Positions 39,001 through 56,245 of a stretch of DNA of 64,000 bases are shown here, one piece after another. Made by a program: the position numbers and the translations under genes. The DNA lies in contig OZ037768.1 in assembly GCA_964035545.1 (NCBI GenBank), positions 14,198,175 to 14,262,174 of the forward strand, read 5' to 3'. The DNA comes from Bugula neritina. Lineage: Eukaryota; Bryozoa; Gymnolaemata; Cheilostomatida; Bugulidae. The notes under the pieces were generated by a model. The model did not search any database. It saw nothing but the letters and a program-made list of their open reading frames with translations, and was not told the DNA's origin. The first letter of the stretch is position 1, and each line of letters opens with the position of its first letter.

Positions 39001-39823
39001 AACTGCTGCCGCTATCATAATGGTTGGATTGAATATTTTGGAAATTGTGTTTGATAGAAAAGCTCTGCCTGCAGAAAGTACTGTAAGTGTGAAATTTTAT
39101 CCATTGTAAGGTTTGTTGGTATATAATTAGCAGCGCTGAAAAGTTAGTACATTGGATGGAAAACTATGCATCTGCTACCTTCACAACAATTCCCATTCTC
39201 TTGATGCTGCTACAGCCTGTCCATTTTCTCTCCATTAGTCAATATGCTGAGGTTGTTTTTCAGGATGTAGTGTTAGGTAAGACCTCTCTATCAACCTTTG
39301 GATATGTTGGGGCCCTCATCGAAATAGTCATTATATTCTACATTCTCATCGCCTCACTGGCTGGCCTATATTCAATAATACCCATCAGCTTGAGGCCAAG
39401 GAAGAACGACACAGATATGACTAAAGTCGTATACAACTGTGCCATACTGCTAATACTCAGCTCTGCTCTGCCAGTTCTCTGTCGGATTCTGGGTAAGATA
39501 TTGCATCACATTACAAATATTTACTTCCAACTTAGACTTTCCTTTAAGGGTATGTTTTGCAAGCTTTTATAGAATTATTCTTTACCCTCGCAGGTATATC
39601 AAATTTTGATCTTCACGGAAACTTTGGTCGTCAGAGTTGGTTAGCCTACTTCTATCTCATACTCGCCTACAACGCACTGTTTGAGTTCATGGCTACGGCA
39701 TGCCTGGTGAAGAAGTTTTCTGCCCCCATGAGACAAGCCATGTACAGCAAAGTCATTCAGGCATTCATCGGTGAGCCGAACTCTCAAACCCCAGCAATGT
39801 CGGACTCTCGATATTTTGACTGA
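28406..39823 (+). CDS. LMBR1L: LMBR1/LMBR1L (LIMR) family multipass membrane protein
   Basis: Thirteen exons: 28406-28471, 31600-31693, 32677-32710, 33107-33246, 34267-34370, 34714-34840, 34956-35024, 35840-35904, 36373-36445, 37372-37467, 38928-39082, 39264-39492, 39594-39823. All junctions are GT/AG and in frame. The total is 493 codons (human LMBR1/LMBR1L about 490). Diagnostic segments are the N-terminus (EEQVFNGNVREWI), GNYYVQWLTNSLVQG, LWNKVFLCSNLSLFIFLPF, WTFYLPYLYSC, FTPVGFSILFTEVGKFVMKP, and LSTFGYVGALIEIVIIFY followed by MTKVVYNCAILLILSSALPV. It forms about nine transmembrane helices with a charged coiled cytoplasmic loop between exons 9 and 11 (DIHRKLGEVQKDKAKL). Known relatives are a lipocalin-1 receptor/Wnt-pathway regulator (LMBR1L) and LMBR1. 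I cannot tell which paralogue; invertebrates probably have one ancestor of both. The start codon was chosen by homology of the 22-codon first exon. Convergent with the SRD5A3-like gene. Confidence 0.93.
29917..30001. repeat. (AT)n microsatellite
   Basis: A pure AT run in LMBR1L intron 1. The rest of this intron (28472-31599) is AT-rich with (TAATAC)-type words near 28610 and 28980 and holds a MITE at 30626. Confidence 0.97.
30626..31005. mobile_element. MITE-like element in LMBR1L intron 1
   Basis: The terminal region at about 30626-30665 (ACTCGTGAGAATCACATGAAA) is mirrored at about 30970-31005 (reverse complement TGCTCGTGAGAATCACACGAAA). The extreme ends are less well conserved (AAGTTAAGGC against AAGGTTTAGCC). 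It is about 380 bp with no coding potential. Superfamily unassigned, and no clear target duplication. Confidence 0.6.
32057..32323. mobile_element. MITE-like element in LMBR1L intron 2
   Basis: The left end CCCACTATTCACACTTACAG pairs with the right end (reverse complement CCCCTCATTCACACTTACCG). The similarity continues inward through AAATRTCAGCCATTTTT, so the arms are about 50 bp. It shares GTACGCCGTAACAGCAAAT with the larger element at 42244, so both belong to one family. Confidence 0.65.
33885..34215. repeat. 19-bp minisatellite (about 17 copies)
   Basis: Tandem units of cacagtaacttgagtaact, themselves made of AGTAA(C/G)T sub-words. The outer copies have AAGT in place of AACT and the inner copies are homogenised. 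It lies in LMBR1L intron 4, about 50 bp before exon 5. Confidence 0.95.
37707..38474. mobile_element. TTAA-flanked TIR element in LMBR1L intron 10
   Basis: TTAA at 37703-37706 and 38475-38478 flank inverted ends AGGATTGCTCTATCTT...AAGATAGAGCAATCCT. Looser similarity continues about 10 bp inward. The TTAA duplication is the hallmark of piggyBac-type insertion. The 768-bp body has no transposase frame, so it would be non-autonomous. Confidence 0.7.
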
Positions 39824-40618
39824 GCCGGCCTTTGCCGAAACTAGACTTGACTTTTTCAGTATCACAGCAACTCTTTTTTAAACTTATGTTGGCTCTCACC
39901 AGTCATTAGATTCAATAGGTTGCATTTTAATATATGTATTTGGTGTACCTCAGTCATCACTGTATTTTCCATGCATGCAACTTCATACATATGCACTGTT
40001 TTTCTAACACTGAGAGACAATTTTTATTGCTGCAAGTGAAAATTGTATTAGCTTCCGTCATTGTAAATATCTACATAATATTATTATATCTGGAGTTGTG
40101 AGTTAACTTATAAACTAGAAATATTATTTTTAGATGCTTGTTGACAAATGGATATTTCATATTTACTAAATAAGTAATTTATTCACACTTAGGACTGGGC
40201 TATCTTAGTCAGGATTGTCAATCACATGTTGTGTCACAGTTATTTATATTCATCAATCATAATAGTACCATATCATTTGCTCAATTATGTTTTATTCAAG
40301 TAACTAGTCCAGTCACTACAGGTGCGCATGCCCGCTGTATTTATTTAGTGAGCATGTTGTAAAAGAGAAGACAATTCTGTAAACTACATTAATCTGGTCT
40401 TTATTTCTTTATATGTTAATAAGACAAGTCTTCACTGGCTGATTGTATTTATTTTTTCTGTATATATGTGGTTAGTGTTGTACATTACAGGATGAGATGG
40501 ATTATTTTATGATGTCTGTTTTTGCACAATAATAATGCTGCTAGTGACATAAATAAATGTTAATTTTTATCTGTTGTAGTATTGGCTTTATCTTTGCTTT
40601 GCTATTTAAGTTAATTCA
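39824..40618. other. Convergent intergenic region / 3' UTRs
   Basis: Non-coding sequence between the LMBR1L stop and the stop of the SRD5A3-like gene. A plus-strand AATAAA near 40551 and a minus-strand AATAAA (40448-40453) are candidate polyadenylation signals for the two genes, which would give overlapping 3' ends. Confidence 0.4.
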
Positions 40619-45358
<4,740 letters not shown>

Positions 45359-46724
45359 TGACTGAATATACCTCTTTTCATCATACCATGGGGCAAACAT
45401 TCTTTTTTTATTTTTTCTTACTATTTCTACAAAATAGTTAATAGCTACTACACTAAAAATAGTGGGGCATTATTGTAAACACAAATTACTGATTAATAAC
45501 CTTCTACGAGGTTTGAGAGAAAAACCGAAGTAGATAGCCTTTAAAGAAGACCTATATTTTATGTCTAATTATATACAAGTAAAGTTATCAGCAATTGCAA
45601 AAGAATACACATATCGAACAGTCATACAATATTATTCTAGTCTACATGACAGTTATCCTCCAACTGAGGCTGGGCGCCGAAAGCGCAGTTTATATCTGAA
45701 GGGTTAGCTCTGATTGGCCAGTGGGGGTTCCGGTAGTGCTAACCGTAATGAGTGCGGTGCGGTGCCGCATGGAGATGCGGCATTGCTAACAGAGTTATCG
45801 TCTCTTGGAACTTTTACAATATAATATCACGTCTTCTGTTGCAGGTATTTCATACATGGAAGGTTGGGGGGGGGGCAATACTTCCGACAGCCACTACAGT
45901 ATTGTCACCGCCTTGTGATGGGAGTTACAAGATGGGCTATAGAAGCCCTTCAGATTGAAACTATGCTAGCAATACCTCTTAAGGTTCACAAGAAATAACA
46001 ATTTATGCTTTTATGTATAACCCTGCCGGAGTGTGCTTTTATCACCATGAGCCAGCCACTAAACAATAGCTGGTTCATTATTCAAAATTTAAATTAGGCC
46101 CAAATTATGCACTGCAAAAGTTGCTGCATAAATGATTATTAAATATTAATTTTATATCCATTGACAATCACACATGTATCCTGCTTCACAAAAACAAGAA
46201 GATTCTAAGAAAGTGCTTTATCAACAGCAGCATCAATAAACCACCAAAATATACTGTAGCATTTCGATGCAAGTTATCATGAATCATAAAAAAAACTTTC
46301 TAATTTCAATGTCGCAACTTATTAGAAAACTTGTTTTTCCATAATTCTAGCTGATGTTGCCATCTGCACTATACATTCAACTCACCCTTGAAATTTTCAA
46401 CAGACTAGCTGCCTATTAGAGTCCAACTTAAACTATGATGTGCATAGTGTTTAGCACCTTCTGTCAACAATGGTTGCTAAACCATATCAACCAATTGGCC
46501 TATAAATTATTTATCATCACTTGTTACTAACAGTATTACTTATTAGTAACAGCAATTACTCAAATTATTGTTTTCTAAACTTTTTTACCGGGTTAACACT
46601 GCCAGATGCCATGAAAATATATTATAACAATAAAAAGTGAATGATGAGAATATTATAATACAATTTATTAATAGATAGCACTTTAAATACAAGCAAATGA
46701 ATAACAATTACAGGTTTAAATGAC
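45359..46724. other. Intergenic region upstream of the SRD5A3-like gene
   Basis: A GC-richer island at about 45665-45800 holds an inverted CCAAT box (ATTGG at 45713-45717, read as CCAAT on the minus strand about 355 bp before the ATG). It is a plausible promoter for the minus-strand gene. An inverted repeat (ATCTGAAGGG near 45693 and its complement near 45947) encloses this island. A minus-strand AATAAA at 46664-46669, about 55 bp past the PSMD6 stop, is its likely polyadenylation signal. No other gene is seen. Confidence 0.4.
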
Positions 46725-49700
46725 TCAGATGTTAATAACTCTACTCAATTTCTGTATTCTGTTCAGTAAAATGTCTCCCTGTTTGATGACGGCCTGTAAC
46801 CATACAACATTATTTATATGACTCATTGAAAGTACATTAAAGCACCTGGAAGGTTCACCAGAAAATTCAAAACAATTAAATCTATTCCAATACAGTGCAT
46901 CAAAACAGAGAGAAGAAAACCATCTGTAAATAGTGTTCATGTAACTTTTAGATTGTTATGCACATTGACTGTCCAAAATCTTGACCAACTTTGAATAAAA
47001 TAATATACTAGTATAATGATAATGTGAAAAGTGTACGGAAAACAAGCCAACCTGATACTGATAATTCTTAGAATCGGGTCTGTTGGTTTCGACGATACCC
47101 CCAACCTTATCAATCTTGGCGTGCAGTCTACCAGCTGCTATAAACCTAGCCAACTCTCTACAACACCATAGAGAGTAGGTCACAGGATATGCACAATGGC
47201 TGATATAGTGAGTTGTCTCCCCAACAAAACGTTCAGTGGATAGAGCTCAAATTAATGACCATTACTATTTTTAAATAATTTCAAGTTGAGGTTAAAAAAG
47301 CTAAACAAAACAGACATGGCACCTAATTTATGGTTAGATAAGACAGCAAAAATAGAAAACAAGAAGCTATGGAATTGTATAGTTGAAGTAATCCCTGTAA
47401 ACTAGGAAAAGAAAGTGGCAAGTTAGCGAGCTCACCATAACCAGCAATATGGCATCCAATTTGTTTCATCTTTATTTCTCATCTCATTATTAATGACTCA
47501 AAAAAACTCCAAAAGTATTGTTTCAATTTTTTTCAATGAAATTGATAATTAGTTTATGTCTAGACATACTGGTCGATAAAGCTGACGGTGACACCAAATG
47601 CCTTGGCCATGTAGTCGAGTGTGAGACTCTGGTAAGACTGCAACAGTTGAGTGTATGCCAGCACTCTCATTTCCCTTACATAGTAGCGATAATGTTCATG
47701 CAGGTATCTATCATACTGCAGCTTCTGCTCTATGCCAGCTAAAAATACCATAATATACTCCTATAGCACACTGTATACACTTCAACAACGTATACCAGTC
47801 TCTCTAATACAAACTAACATTCTGAGTTGCAGGACATTTCTACATACAGTGCTGCGGTAGCAGTGTTACTGACCATTTCCACATGTCTTTAATACAGTGC
47901 TTAAAAGAACCACGATTTAACTACGAGTTACAAAAGTATTAAAAATAAGCTCACCCAACGACTTGAAAAACTCAGCATATCTACAGTCATACAAAGACAT
48001 CAAATATTCTTTAGTAGATGGCTGATCATGCAGCACTTCCAGAATCTCAGCACCTCTAACAATCTGCATATACAATATTTACTTACAGCAGGGTATATAC
48101 TATACTACACTATAATATAGTATAGTATAATATACTATACTATATTATACTATACTATATATCATAGTATCTATACTAAATTCTATATGAATGCTGATGA
48201 AATGCAGTGTATCACTCAATATACTGCATACTGTATATACTTTATATTATATAATACTATATAATTATTATAGTACTAAAGTAGTATATACTATAAAGTA
48301 TATTAAAGTAGTATATAACGTAAAGTATATTAAAGTAGTATATAAGGTAAAGTATATTAAAGTAGTATATAATATACAGTACACAACCTTATCTCTAAGA
48401 TCAGGCCTAGCCAATGCTTCCATTCCGAGTATGACTGTGTAGATGATGAAGTCAGAGTAATCCATTAGCTCATAGGAAGTGAATGTGGCAACAGCATCCA
48501 AACAATACTCTGCTGCTTCCTAGACATGTAGACATGGTTCACATTATCATATCTCTTACTATAATACACACTTTCAGCAGTATACTATACATGTTATACT
48601 GTATTTGCAGATTTTCTCACAAAAACACTAATACTAGATTGATTAACTCCACTTTTCAAAGCCCCAAATATTGTTTATATTGCCATAGTATCACAAGAAG
48701 TGCAACTGTATAAAACTGATAATTGAATAGACATATTAGCTACTCTTTATTACCTTAAATTTCCTATTGGCCATCGAATACACAGCTTTATAGACTTTTA
48801 GTCGATTTCTTCTGTCCCAATCACCTCCTTCATCTATTAATCTATTAACCATTTACCAACATTAGTGACGGTTAAGTCACAGGCAAGCATATGCCAAAGT
48901 ATAAAAACGAATGATGCATCCTTAAACAAAACAATGAACACAGAGAAAGCTTACGTTTGTGCTTTATCAATGTTTCTAGACGTCAGATCTTGATCCATAT
49001 AAAACAGACCAACTCTTATGAGATGAAACACTGTGTCCAGCTTGCAACCTATAGTATGTATTTTCTCTTCAGCTTTTCGAAATGCACTCAAGCATGCGTC
49101 CTACAACAGCGCATACGATGACATTATAAAGAGAAAACAATAATCGTAAAACATAGGGTAGGAAATTAAATGAAAAAAGCACCCGTAATACATAGGAAGC
49201 TCACCTTGTCTCCTATTCTCGAGTAGTGTTCAGCTTTTTTGATAAGCAAATCTCTTACTTCAGTTTCACCTAAATTTTCTTCTGCATCTTTTATGGATTC
49301 TTCGAAAGAAGCTAAAGTTTTGGCATTTGCTTCTTTCATAGTTGCTAGCAGAGCAGTGTCTACTGGCCACCCCAGATCTCTACACAACTCTTCATAAAAT
49401 GGGGCCATATCTACAGTCAAAGCATGATATCAGACAAGCTAAATGCTAATACATTTCCGAAAAGGTGAAATAAAACTTGTAGAAATAAAATGATATATGC
49501 ATACGACCTTTGAAAACCTACGTGCACATGAGGTTAATAAAATAATATCTTTGATGTCTGTATTTGCTTTGAAAAAAACACAATTAAAATGAATTGATTT
49601 GGACACAATAACGAAGTAATGTCAAGCTGTTACTTGCTATTATTGCACTTTTAATTACTGAGGATAACGGAAGTCTCACCAACAAAATATTTTACTCACA

Positions 49701-50224
49701 CATGATATTGCCTACAACTTAAGACTTTTTTGAACAAGCTGAGGGCTACTTTGCTTAAAACCAAATTTAGGAATGTAGACACTTAGTTAATTGTGAAGTT
49801 TTGCATGAAGCAATAATTGACAATAAAAGCTGAACTTCAACTTTAAACCGGTAGCTTAATCGAAATATCAAAACTCACAACTAGTAATTACATCTGACAC
49901 ATATGAATATATTGCTATTAGTGTGGGTGAAGATTCTGATATTTAAAGCAAAACATTCAAAATAGCAGATGAAATCTCCCTAATTTATAAGCAAGATTTT
50001 TGGTAGATTCTTCTAGAATCTAGATACTATGAAAGAGATAGATAATTTAAAATAAAAACAAATAAAATATCAAACTTACTATCTTTAGTAACTGCAGACA
50101 TGAGTTGATTCTTAATTTGTGGATCATTTTTGTATTTTTCTGTGCCAAGAACAAATTTCCACTGGGAAAGTTGTAAATCTGGGTTCTTTAATAATCCCTC
50201 TTCCGCCAAATTTTCAGCAGGCAT
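46725..50224 (-). CDS. PSMD6: 26S proteasome regulatory subunit PSMD6 (Rpn7)
   Basis: Nine exons on the minus strand: 50224-50080, 49410-49205, 49100-48955, 48841-48754, 48519-48388, 48063-47955, 47738-47570, 47157-47052, 46793-46725. All are GT/AG and in frame, total 389 codons, the same as human PSMD6. Key segments are [103 protein letters not shown] and [20 protein letters not shown], ending in KLSRVINI. The N-terminal half is helical repeat and the C-terminal part (about 190-350) is the PCI winged-helix domain. Rpn7 is a scaffold of the proteasome lid holding the Rpn11 deubiquitinase. The intron 48387-48064 is full of short AT palindromes and a 22-bp tandem repeat (48293-48376). Confidence 0.97.
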
Positions 50225-52112
50225 TTTGATTTCTAGTAAATGCAATTCAAATGAGAACTTGAAACATAGTTGCTGAAATAAATTGTTTTTAGTTGTGCGA
50301 AAATGATTTAAACACAATATCACAAGCAACAAGTTCAATAGTCAGGTGTCTAAGAAATTTAATCTAACTATCAGAATAATTGCGATAAGGGGACCAGTAT
50401 GCACAAGGAGCCCAGAGAATACCTGCATTACATTATCGACATAACCTGTAAATTTTAGAGTGAATGAAATGAAAAAATTTGCAAAGTAAACAACAATGCA
50501 ACAGAGATCAACAGGAGGTTGGAGATGAACATAAAAGCGACATTATTAGTGATTTGATTGGGACTTAAAATGATGTGTAAACTAATGGATTAGCTGACCT
50601 TTCGGAAATCGCAAAGTAGACATTTACGCCATTAGTATGTGGCCTTAATGAGATTAGTAAATCCTAATGTATAGTTTATAACTAAATTATATTTATCAAA
50701 AAAGTTCAGTGTATCAAAATTCAGGTGTTTTAAATCGATAGCAGCAAGACTACTGGCTTGGTCATTCATAAGCCCACCATGAAAATGACAGAAAAAATAG
50801 ATAGTTATATAATTTTAAACAATCTTCATTAAAGCCAATACCAGTGTTATTTTTCACTATAATGCTAATAGTGCGCCCAAACTTGGTATCATTTCAATAA
50901 TTTTAATTTTCTTTGTTCCCAATGCTGTTACTAATAGTAATAATAATATAAATATTATTTATTAAAAACTATAATTATATTTTTAAAAATTCACCATGGT
51001 AATGCAATAGAAATGAAGTAGCTGTGTGTATGTCTGTATGGCCTAGAGCCCTAGACATACTCATATTGATAGTAATATCAATAGACGTATTAACTACACT
51101 TTAAAAACTCATTGCTAGTAGCATGACTGGCACTAGCTACCACTAGGATGATAAATACAACTATAAACTTATAAAGGTAAGCCTGACCTATGACTGGGCC
51201 CTAATCTTGGAACCTAACAGTAATGGCAATTTTCAGGCTCTCCATATTCAGCTATCATTGTGACCAATTTGTTTTCAACCAGATTTATTTTGGTTATTAA
51301 TATTTACTTAAAAATCTTTTAGTTTTAGTTTGAGTTGAATTTAAATATTGCAGATACCAATTCAAATTGTCAATTGAAAACTTTCAAGATTCAACTTTCT
51401 TTACAATTTTAACATTTCAATCTAAAACAGAAACTGAGAGGGAGTATAACCAAAACTAAAAGAGTACATTAATGATTTATGAATATAATTATTATAATAG
51501 TAATTATATAAATAGTATTAGTTGATGTTATAATAAACAATTTGATTTAATAAAATTTCATCATTTAGTTTCACTCTTGTGATTATTCATTGACGGTGGA
51601 GCACAAGTATAAAACTAACAGAGTGTAAGTGTAACACAAACTGATTCTAAACAAGCTTAACATCAACTTTAAGTTTAACACAATGACCAACGGTAGTAGT
51701 ATTAGTAGTGCCTAGCAGTAACTCAAAAGTCTGACTCAGTAACTGTAACAGTAACAGCATGACTAAGTCTAACTCCGTAAATCCAACAGTAACTCAGACT
51801 GTAAGTATTAGTATAAGACTAACAGTAACTCTAAGAGTAAGTACAGTAGTATACTGTCTATCACTATATTTATAACTACAAATAACACTAACAGTAACTC
51901 AAACTGTGACTGTAAGTATTGAATTTAAATTTAATAAAAACTATAATTACTAATACTATTAATATTACTACTACTAGTACTATAATATTAGACTTAGTAA
52001 TAGACTAATAGTAATAGTTTTACTTTTAGTATTACAATAATTGAATAAAGTAATAGTTAAACTAAAGGTAAAGCTTAAACTTTTGGAACAACTATAAGTT
52101 ATACTTCTCTCC
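50225..52112. other. Upstream region of PSMD6, no gene seen
   Basis: AT-rich sequence with CTAACAGTAACTC-type degenerate simple repeats at 51700-51960. It holds the promoter of PSMD6 (minus). I see no conserved element or coding exon. Confidence 0.45.
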
Positions 52113-54985
52113 ACAGATTCTGACATAATTTGTCTCACTGAAACACACCTAGATGACACAATACCTAATAGCAATATTCTACCAATCAAGAACAAAACAG
52201 TATTTTGTCGTGATCGCAACATTTGTGGGGGTGGAGTTATGGTGGCTGTATGCGACCGTTTAAATCCCAAACTAGTAGATCTTAGTGAGTATAGGGAAGA
52301 GGTGGTAGCAGTGAAAATTCAACCACGAATGGTCATCTGCTGTTACTACAGACCTTATGTACATCTCTCCAACACAGATGTTATAAATGATATTTTGGAT
52401 TACCTACAAAGAGAGTATCAAAGGCACACTATTTTGTTTGTTGGAGATATGAACTTTCCAGGGATTGACTGGAATACAAAAGCAGTAAAGCCCTTGACCC
52501 CATACAAAAAGATTCATCAGAATTTTCTTAATGTACTAAATAGCCATAAAATGACTCAAGTGGTAAAAGGATCAACACACCTTCTTGGTAACACGCTGGA
52601 CTTAATATGCACCAACCAGCCCAACGTTATATGTGACACTGAGATCATAAGCCCAGGTCTTAGTGATCATTCATTGATCATTACTCATGTCCAAAGTGCA
52701 ACCACCGCTACCCTGAGAAAACCACAAACTTTCAGGCTGTACAAGAAAGCCAATCAAGAAGCATTTCAGGAAGATATGCAAAAAACATCAGAGGCATTAG
52801 CAGTTTTGGAGGACCCAGAGGAAATGTGGAATCTCTTCGCGGAAAACTTACCAAGAAGTATTGGTCAGCACGTCCCAATCAAGCAGCTGAAATCACCCCA
52901 CCCCTCTGTCCCAGAGTGGTTCAATAAAAAAGCTATGAAAATCAAAGAGAGAGTAAGGAAGGCACATAGGCGATCCAAAGTCAGCTCAAATAGCTTTGAT
53001 CGTGAACAGTACAAAAAACTGAGAAGAGACGGGAAGAAAGAGCTGAAAGTAATACGAAAAACCTTTTACACAAACAGAATATATCGTCCACTAAAAAGAG
53101 GGAACTCAAAGCCTTTCTTTAAACTGCTTAAAGCAGACAAAAACAAAAGACAAGAGCTATTGGTACTGAAGGACGATCAAAATATAGTGACGGGAGATCC
53201 TGTCCAATGCGCTGAGTTGTTGAACACTTTTTTCCAGAGTCAGTTCCAGCTGGGCTTTATGGCAGAAGACTTCTCAAGGATCGAAACCGATGCCCAAGAT
53301 TCTATTGATGTTACACCAGAAGGGGTTGCCAAACTTATCCAAAATTTGCCAAATGGAAAATCGCCAGGACCTGATGGAATTCGAAAGCCTGACATGCTCA
53401 TAGACTTGGAGGGTACTGCTAGATGTCTTGCTCTGATCTACAAAAGTTCCTTAGACACAGGTAAACTGCCAAAACAGTGGAAACTTGCAAATGTCACACC
53501 AATACATAAAGGCGGGGACAGTGAATCTCCAAACAACTTTAGGCCCGTATCCCTGACAAGTATTCCCTGTAAAATGATGGAGCACATCGTGCTTCATCAC
53601 CTCAATGAAAAGCTTGACAGTGTGCTTCACCATCGACAGCATGGTTTTAGGAAAGGACTGTCCTGCCAAACTCAACTGTGTGTTACCTACCATGACCTAG
53701 TAAAAGCAGCCGATGAAGGACATACTACCCATGCAGTAGTTATGGATTTCAAAAAGGCTTTTGACAAGGTACCTCACCTTATGTTGCTCCAAAAATTACA
53801 AGAGATACCGGGTATAAATGGATACCTCCTTAACTGGATACTCGATTTTCTTTCCGACCGACAGCAGTCTGTTGTACTTAGAGGGGCAAGCTCTCAAAAG
53901 TGCCGAGTAACCTCAGGAGTGCCGCAGGGATCTGTGCTAGGCCCAATCCTGTTTTTGTGCTATATAAATGATCTTCCGGATTTGTTGTCATGTAAAGTCA
54001 GCCTCTATGCTGATGACACTCTACTTTACCAAACTGTGAACACCACTAAGGATGCAGAACTATTCCAAACTAACATTAACGCTGTATATGAGTGGTCTCT
54101 AAAATGGAAAATGCCCTTCAATGAACAGAAATGCCAAGCAATTAATTTTGGTAAGGTAACCCCTATATCACACTACAAACTCGGTACCACATGCCTTGCG
54201 TGGGTACAAAGCACTAAATACCTTGGGGTAACCATCCAGTAAAACCTAAAGTTTGATCAACACATAAATAACAAGTGTACCAAGTCCCGGAAAATTCTTG
54301 GCGGCATCAAGCATTTGATGTATGACGCCCCAAAAGATGCTAAGCTATTGGCTTATACAAGTCTATGTAGGCCTATACTCGATTTTGCGGATGTGGTTTG
54401 GGATCCTGCGGCTAGGGGTAAAGTGCATGATATGGAGCTGGTCCAGAACAGTGCCATACGATTTATAAGCAATATGAAGGGACGTGCTGACAGTGTTTCT
54501 GAGGCGAGGGATGAGTTAGGACTCCGGTCGCTGGAAGACAGACGAAAAAATCATCGACTGTGTTTGCTGACCCGAATTCTTCAAAATGAGGATCAACACC
54601 AGTCTCTATCCAGAGCCTATGACGAAATAATTGAAGGCAGGGAACTTGTAACTGTAACCACTCGAGCAGCTGCCAGAGGAGAGCTTATCTCTATATCATC
54701 TAGGAAAAACTTATTCCACACTAGTTTTCTACCACGAACAATTCGTGAAATGCGCGGAGAATATAATAACTAATTACAAAACAGCAAATGCTGTAACTAG
54801 TGCTAACCCTGGTCCAATGTAAGTTTTCACTAGAGGCTTCCCTATAGACTTTCCAGTTGCTGCGGAAGTCCTACCTCAACTGAGGTAATAAACTATGCTT
54901 ATAATAATACTAATAGTAATACTAATAGTAATACTAATAGTAATACTAATAGTAATACTAATAGTAATACTAATAGTATAGCTAC
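52113..54985 (+). mobile_element. CR1/L2/Jockey-like LINE, 5'-truncated
   Basis: Begins abruptly inside the endonuclease domain (DIICLTETHLDDTIP) and ends in an (ACTAATAGTAAT)n tail at about 54897-54985 after a short 3' UTR. A 12-bp repeat tail in place of poly(A) is common in CR1/L2-type elements. The coding part is almost undamaged, with a single in-frame TAA at 54240-54242, so this is a fairly young truncated insertion. No target duplication was found. Confidence 0.85.
52116..54773 (+). pseudogene. LINE endonuclease-reverse transcriptase ORF with one in-frame stop
   Basis: One continuous frame from 52116 to 54773, interrupted only by a TAA at 54240-54242. The longest uninterrupted stretch is 52239-54242, then 54315-54773 in the same frame. 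Order of domains: endonuclease remnant (TETHL, VGDMNFPGIDW, SDHSLIIT), linker, then reverse transcriptase (NFRPVSLTSIPCKMMEHIV, QHGFRKGLSCQTQL, MDFKKAFDKVPHLMLL, SGVPQGSVLGPILFL, SLYADDTLLYQT with the catalytic YADD, STKYLGVTI), and a C-terminal region (RPILDFADVVWDP, AIRFISN). The missing start means it never had an intact 5' end here. The RT core matches CR1/L2/Jockey-group elements better than RTE. Confidence 0.88.
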
Positions 54986-56245
54986 TATAAGTATAACTAA
55001 CTATAAGTATAAGTATAATTGCTTTATTGTATAACTATAGTCTATAAGTATAAGTATAACAATAACATTAACTAAGTTTAACAATAACTATAACTGTAAG
55101 TATAAGTCTATAAGAAAAACTTCAAGTTTAACTACAACTTTAACTATAAAGTTAAACTGTCTTTAATAAATTAACAAAACATTAACTAATACTAATACTA
55201 ATAGTAATAGCTAATACTAATTCTAAATCTAATAGTAATAGTTAATACTAGAACTTCTACGTCTAGTACTAGTAGAAGTCTACAAATGACATTATATAAC
55301 TATAAGTATAACTATAGTCTTTATGTTATACTATAGGTATAACACTATAACCACAAGTATAAGATTAAGTATAATTATATTCATATTGATATACAACTAA
55401 AAGTAAACAATTTAATTTTTATTTCAATTTTATTCAGAAGAATAACTTATACTGTTATAGTTATAAATATAACATTAACTATTTTATTTAGGGATTTAAA
55501 TTTAATTAGGGTAAAACCAAAACACATCACTTTTTTATTATAGAACAATCAATTCATAAATATCATAAATATAATACTAGCATACTGATACTGATAGTGA
55601 TGCTGAGATCTCAAATTTTAATTGAATAAAATGAATTGCATCTGTAAAAATTATTTAGACTCGCAGTCAATTATCTCCAAAAATTATTTGTATCAATGAT
55701 GCTGATTCATGACTTGATGACAATGCAGATAGAATGTTTTGTATAATTAAAAAATGATAAATTAAAATTTATTAAAATGTTGTTATTGCTGTGTATCAAA
55801 TTCTTTTTCGAAAATATAGCTCAATTTAAAAAATCATTTTGAGTCATCAAAACAAAAATACCGGAACAGGATATTATGGGTTCTATGGCAGCGAATTTAA
55901 TAAGCATCATGCGAGCTAGATTTAACACCTTCAAGTTTGAACTGCTCCAGCACAGCAACTTTTCAACTGAATGAGTAATACTAAGTAGCACGAAATGCTT
56001 TTTACGTAAAAAACAGAAGCTACAGTAATAATTGGAGCAGATCATTACTTTATGCGACTGTTCCTAATTAACTATCGTGGGAAAACTAAAAAGTCTAATA
56101 AGAATAACTATAAGATTAAGTATAAGAATAACATTAACCGTATTAGGGTTCTATAGTTATAGTATAGCCTATTAGACTGGATGTACCATTATTTTAGCGA
56201 TTGATTCTCACTGTAATACAATTAGTGTAATAACTGCTCAATAAA
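54986..56245. other. Intergenic AT-rich spacer upstream of MORN3
   Basis: Low-complexity words of the TATAAGTATAACTA and TAATACTAATAG types fill most of it. A somewhat more complex stretch lies at 55840-56060 but shows no coding or transposon signature. The promoter of MORN3 should be just before 56246. Confidence 0.45.
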
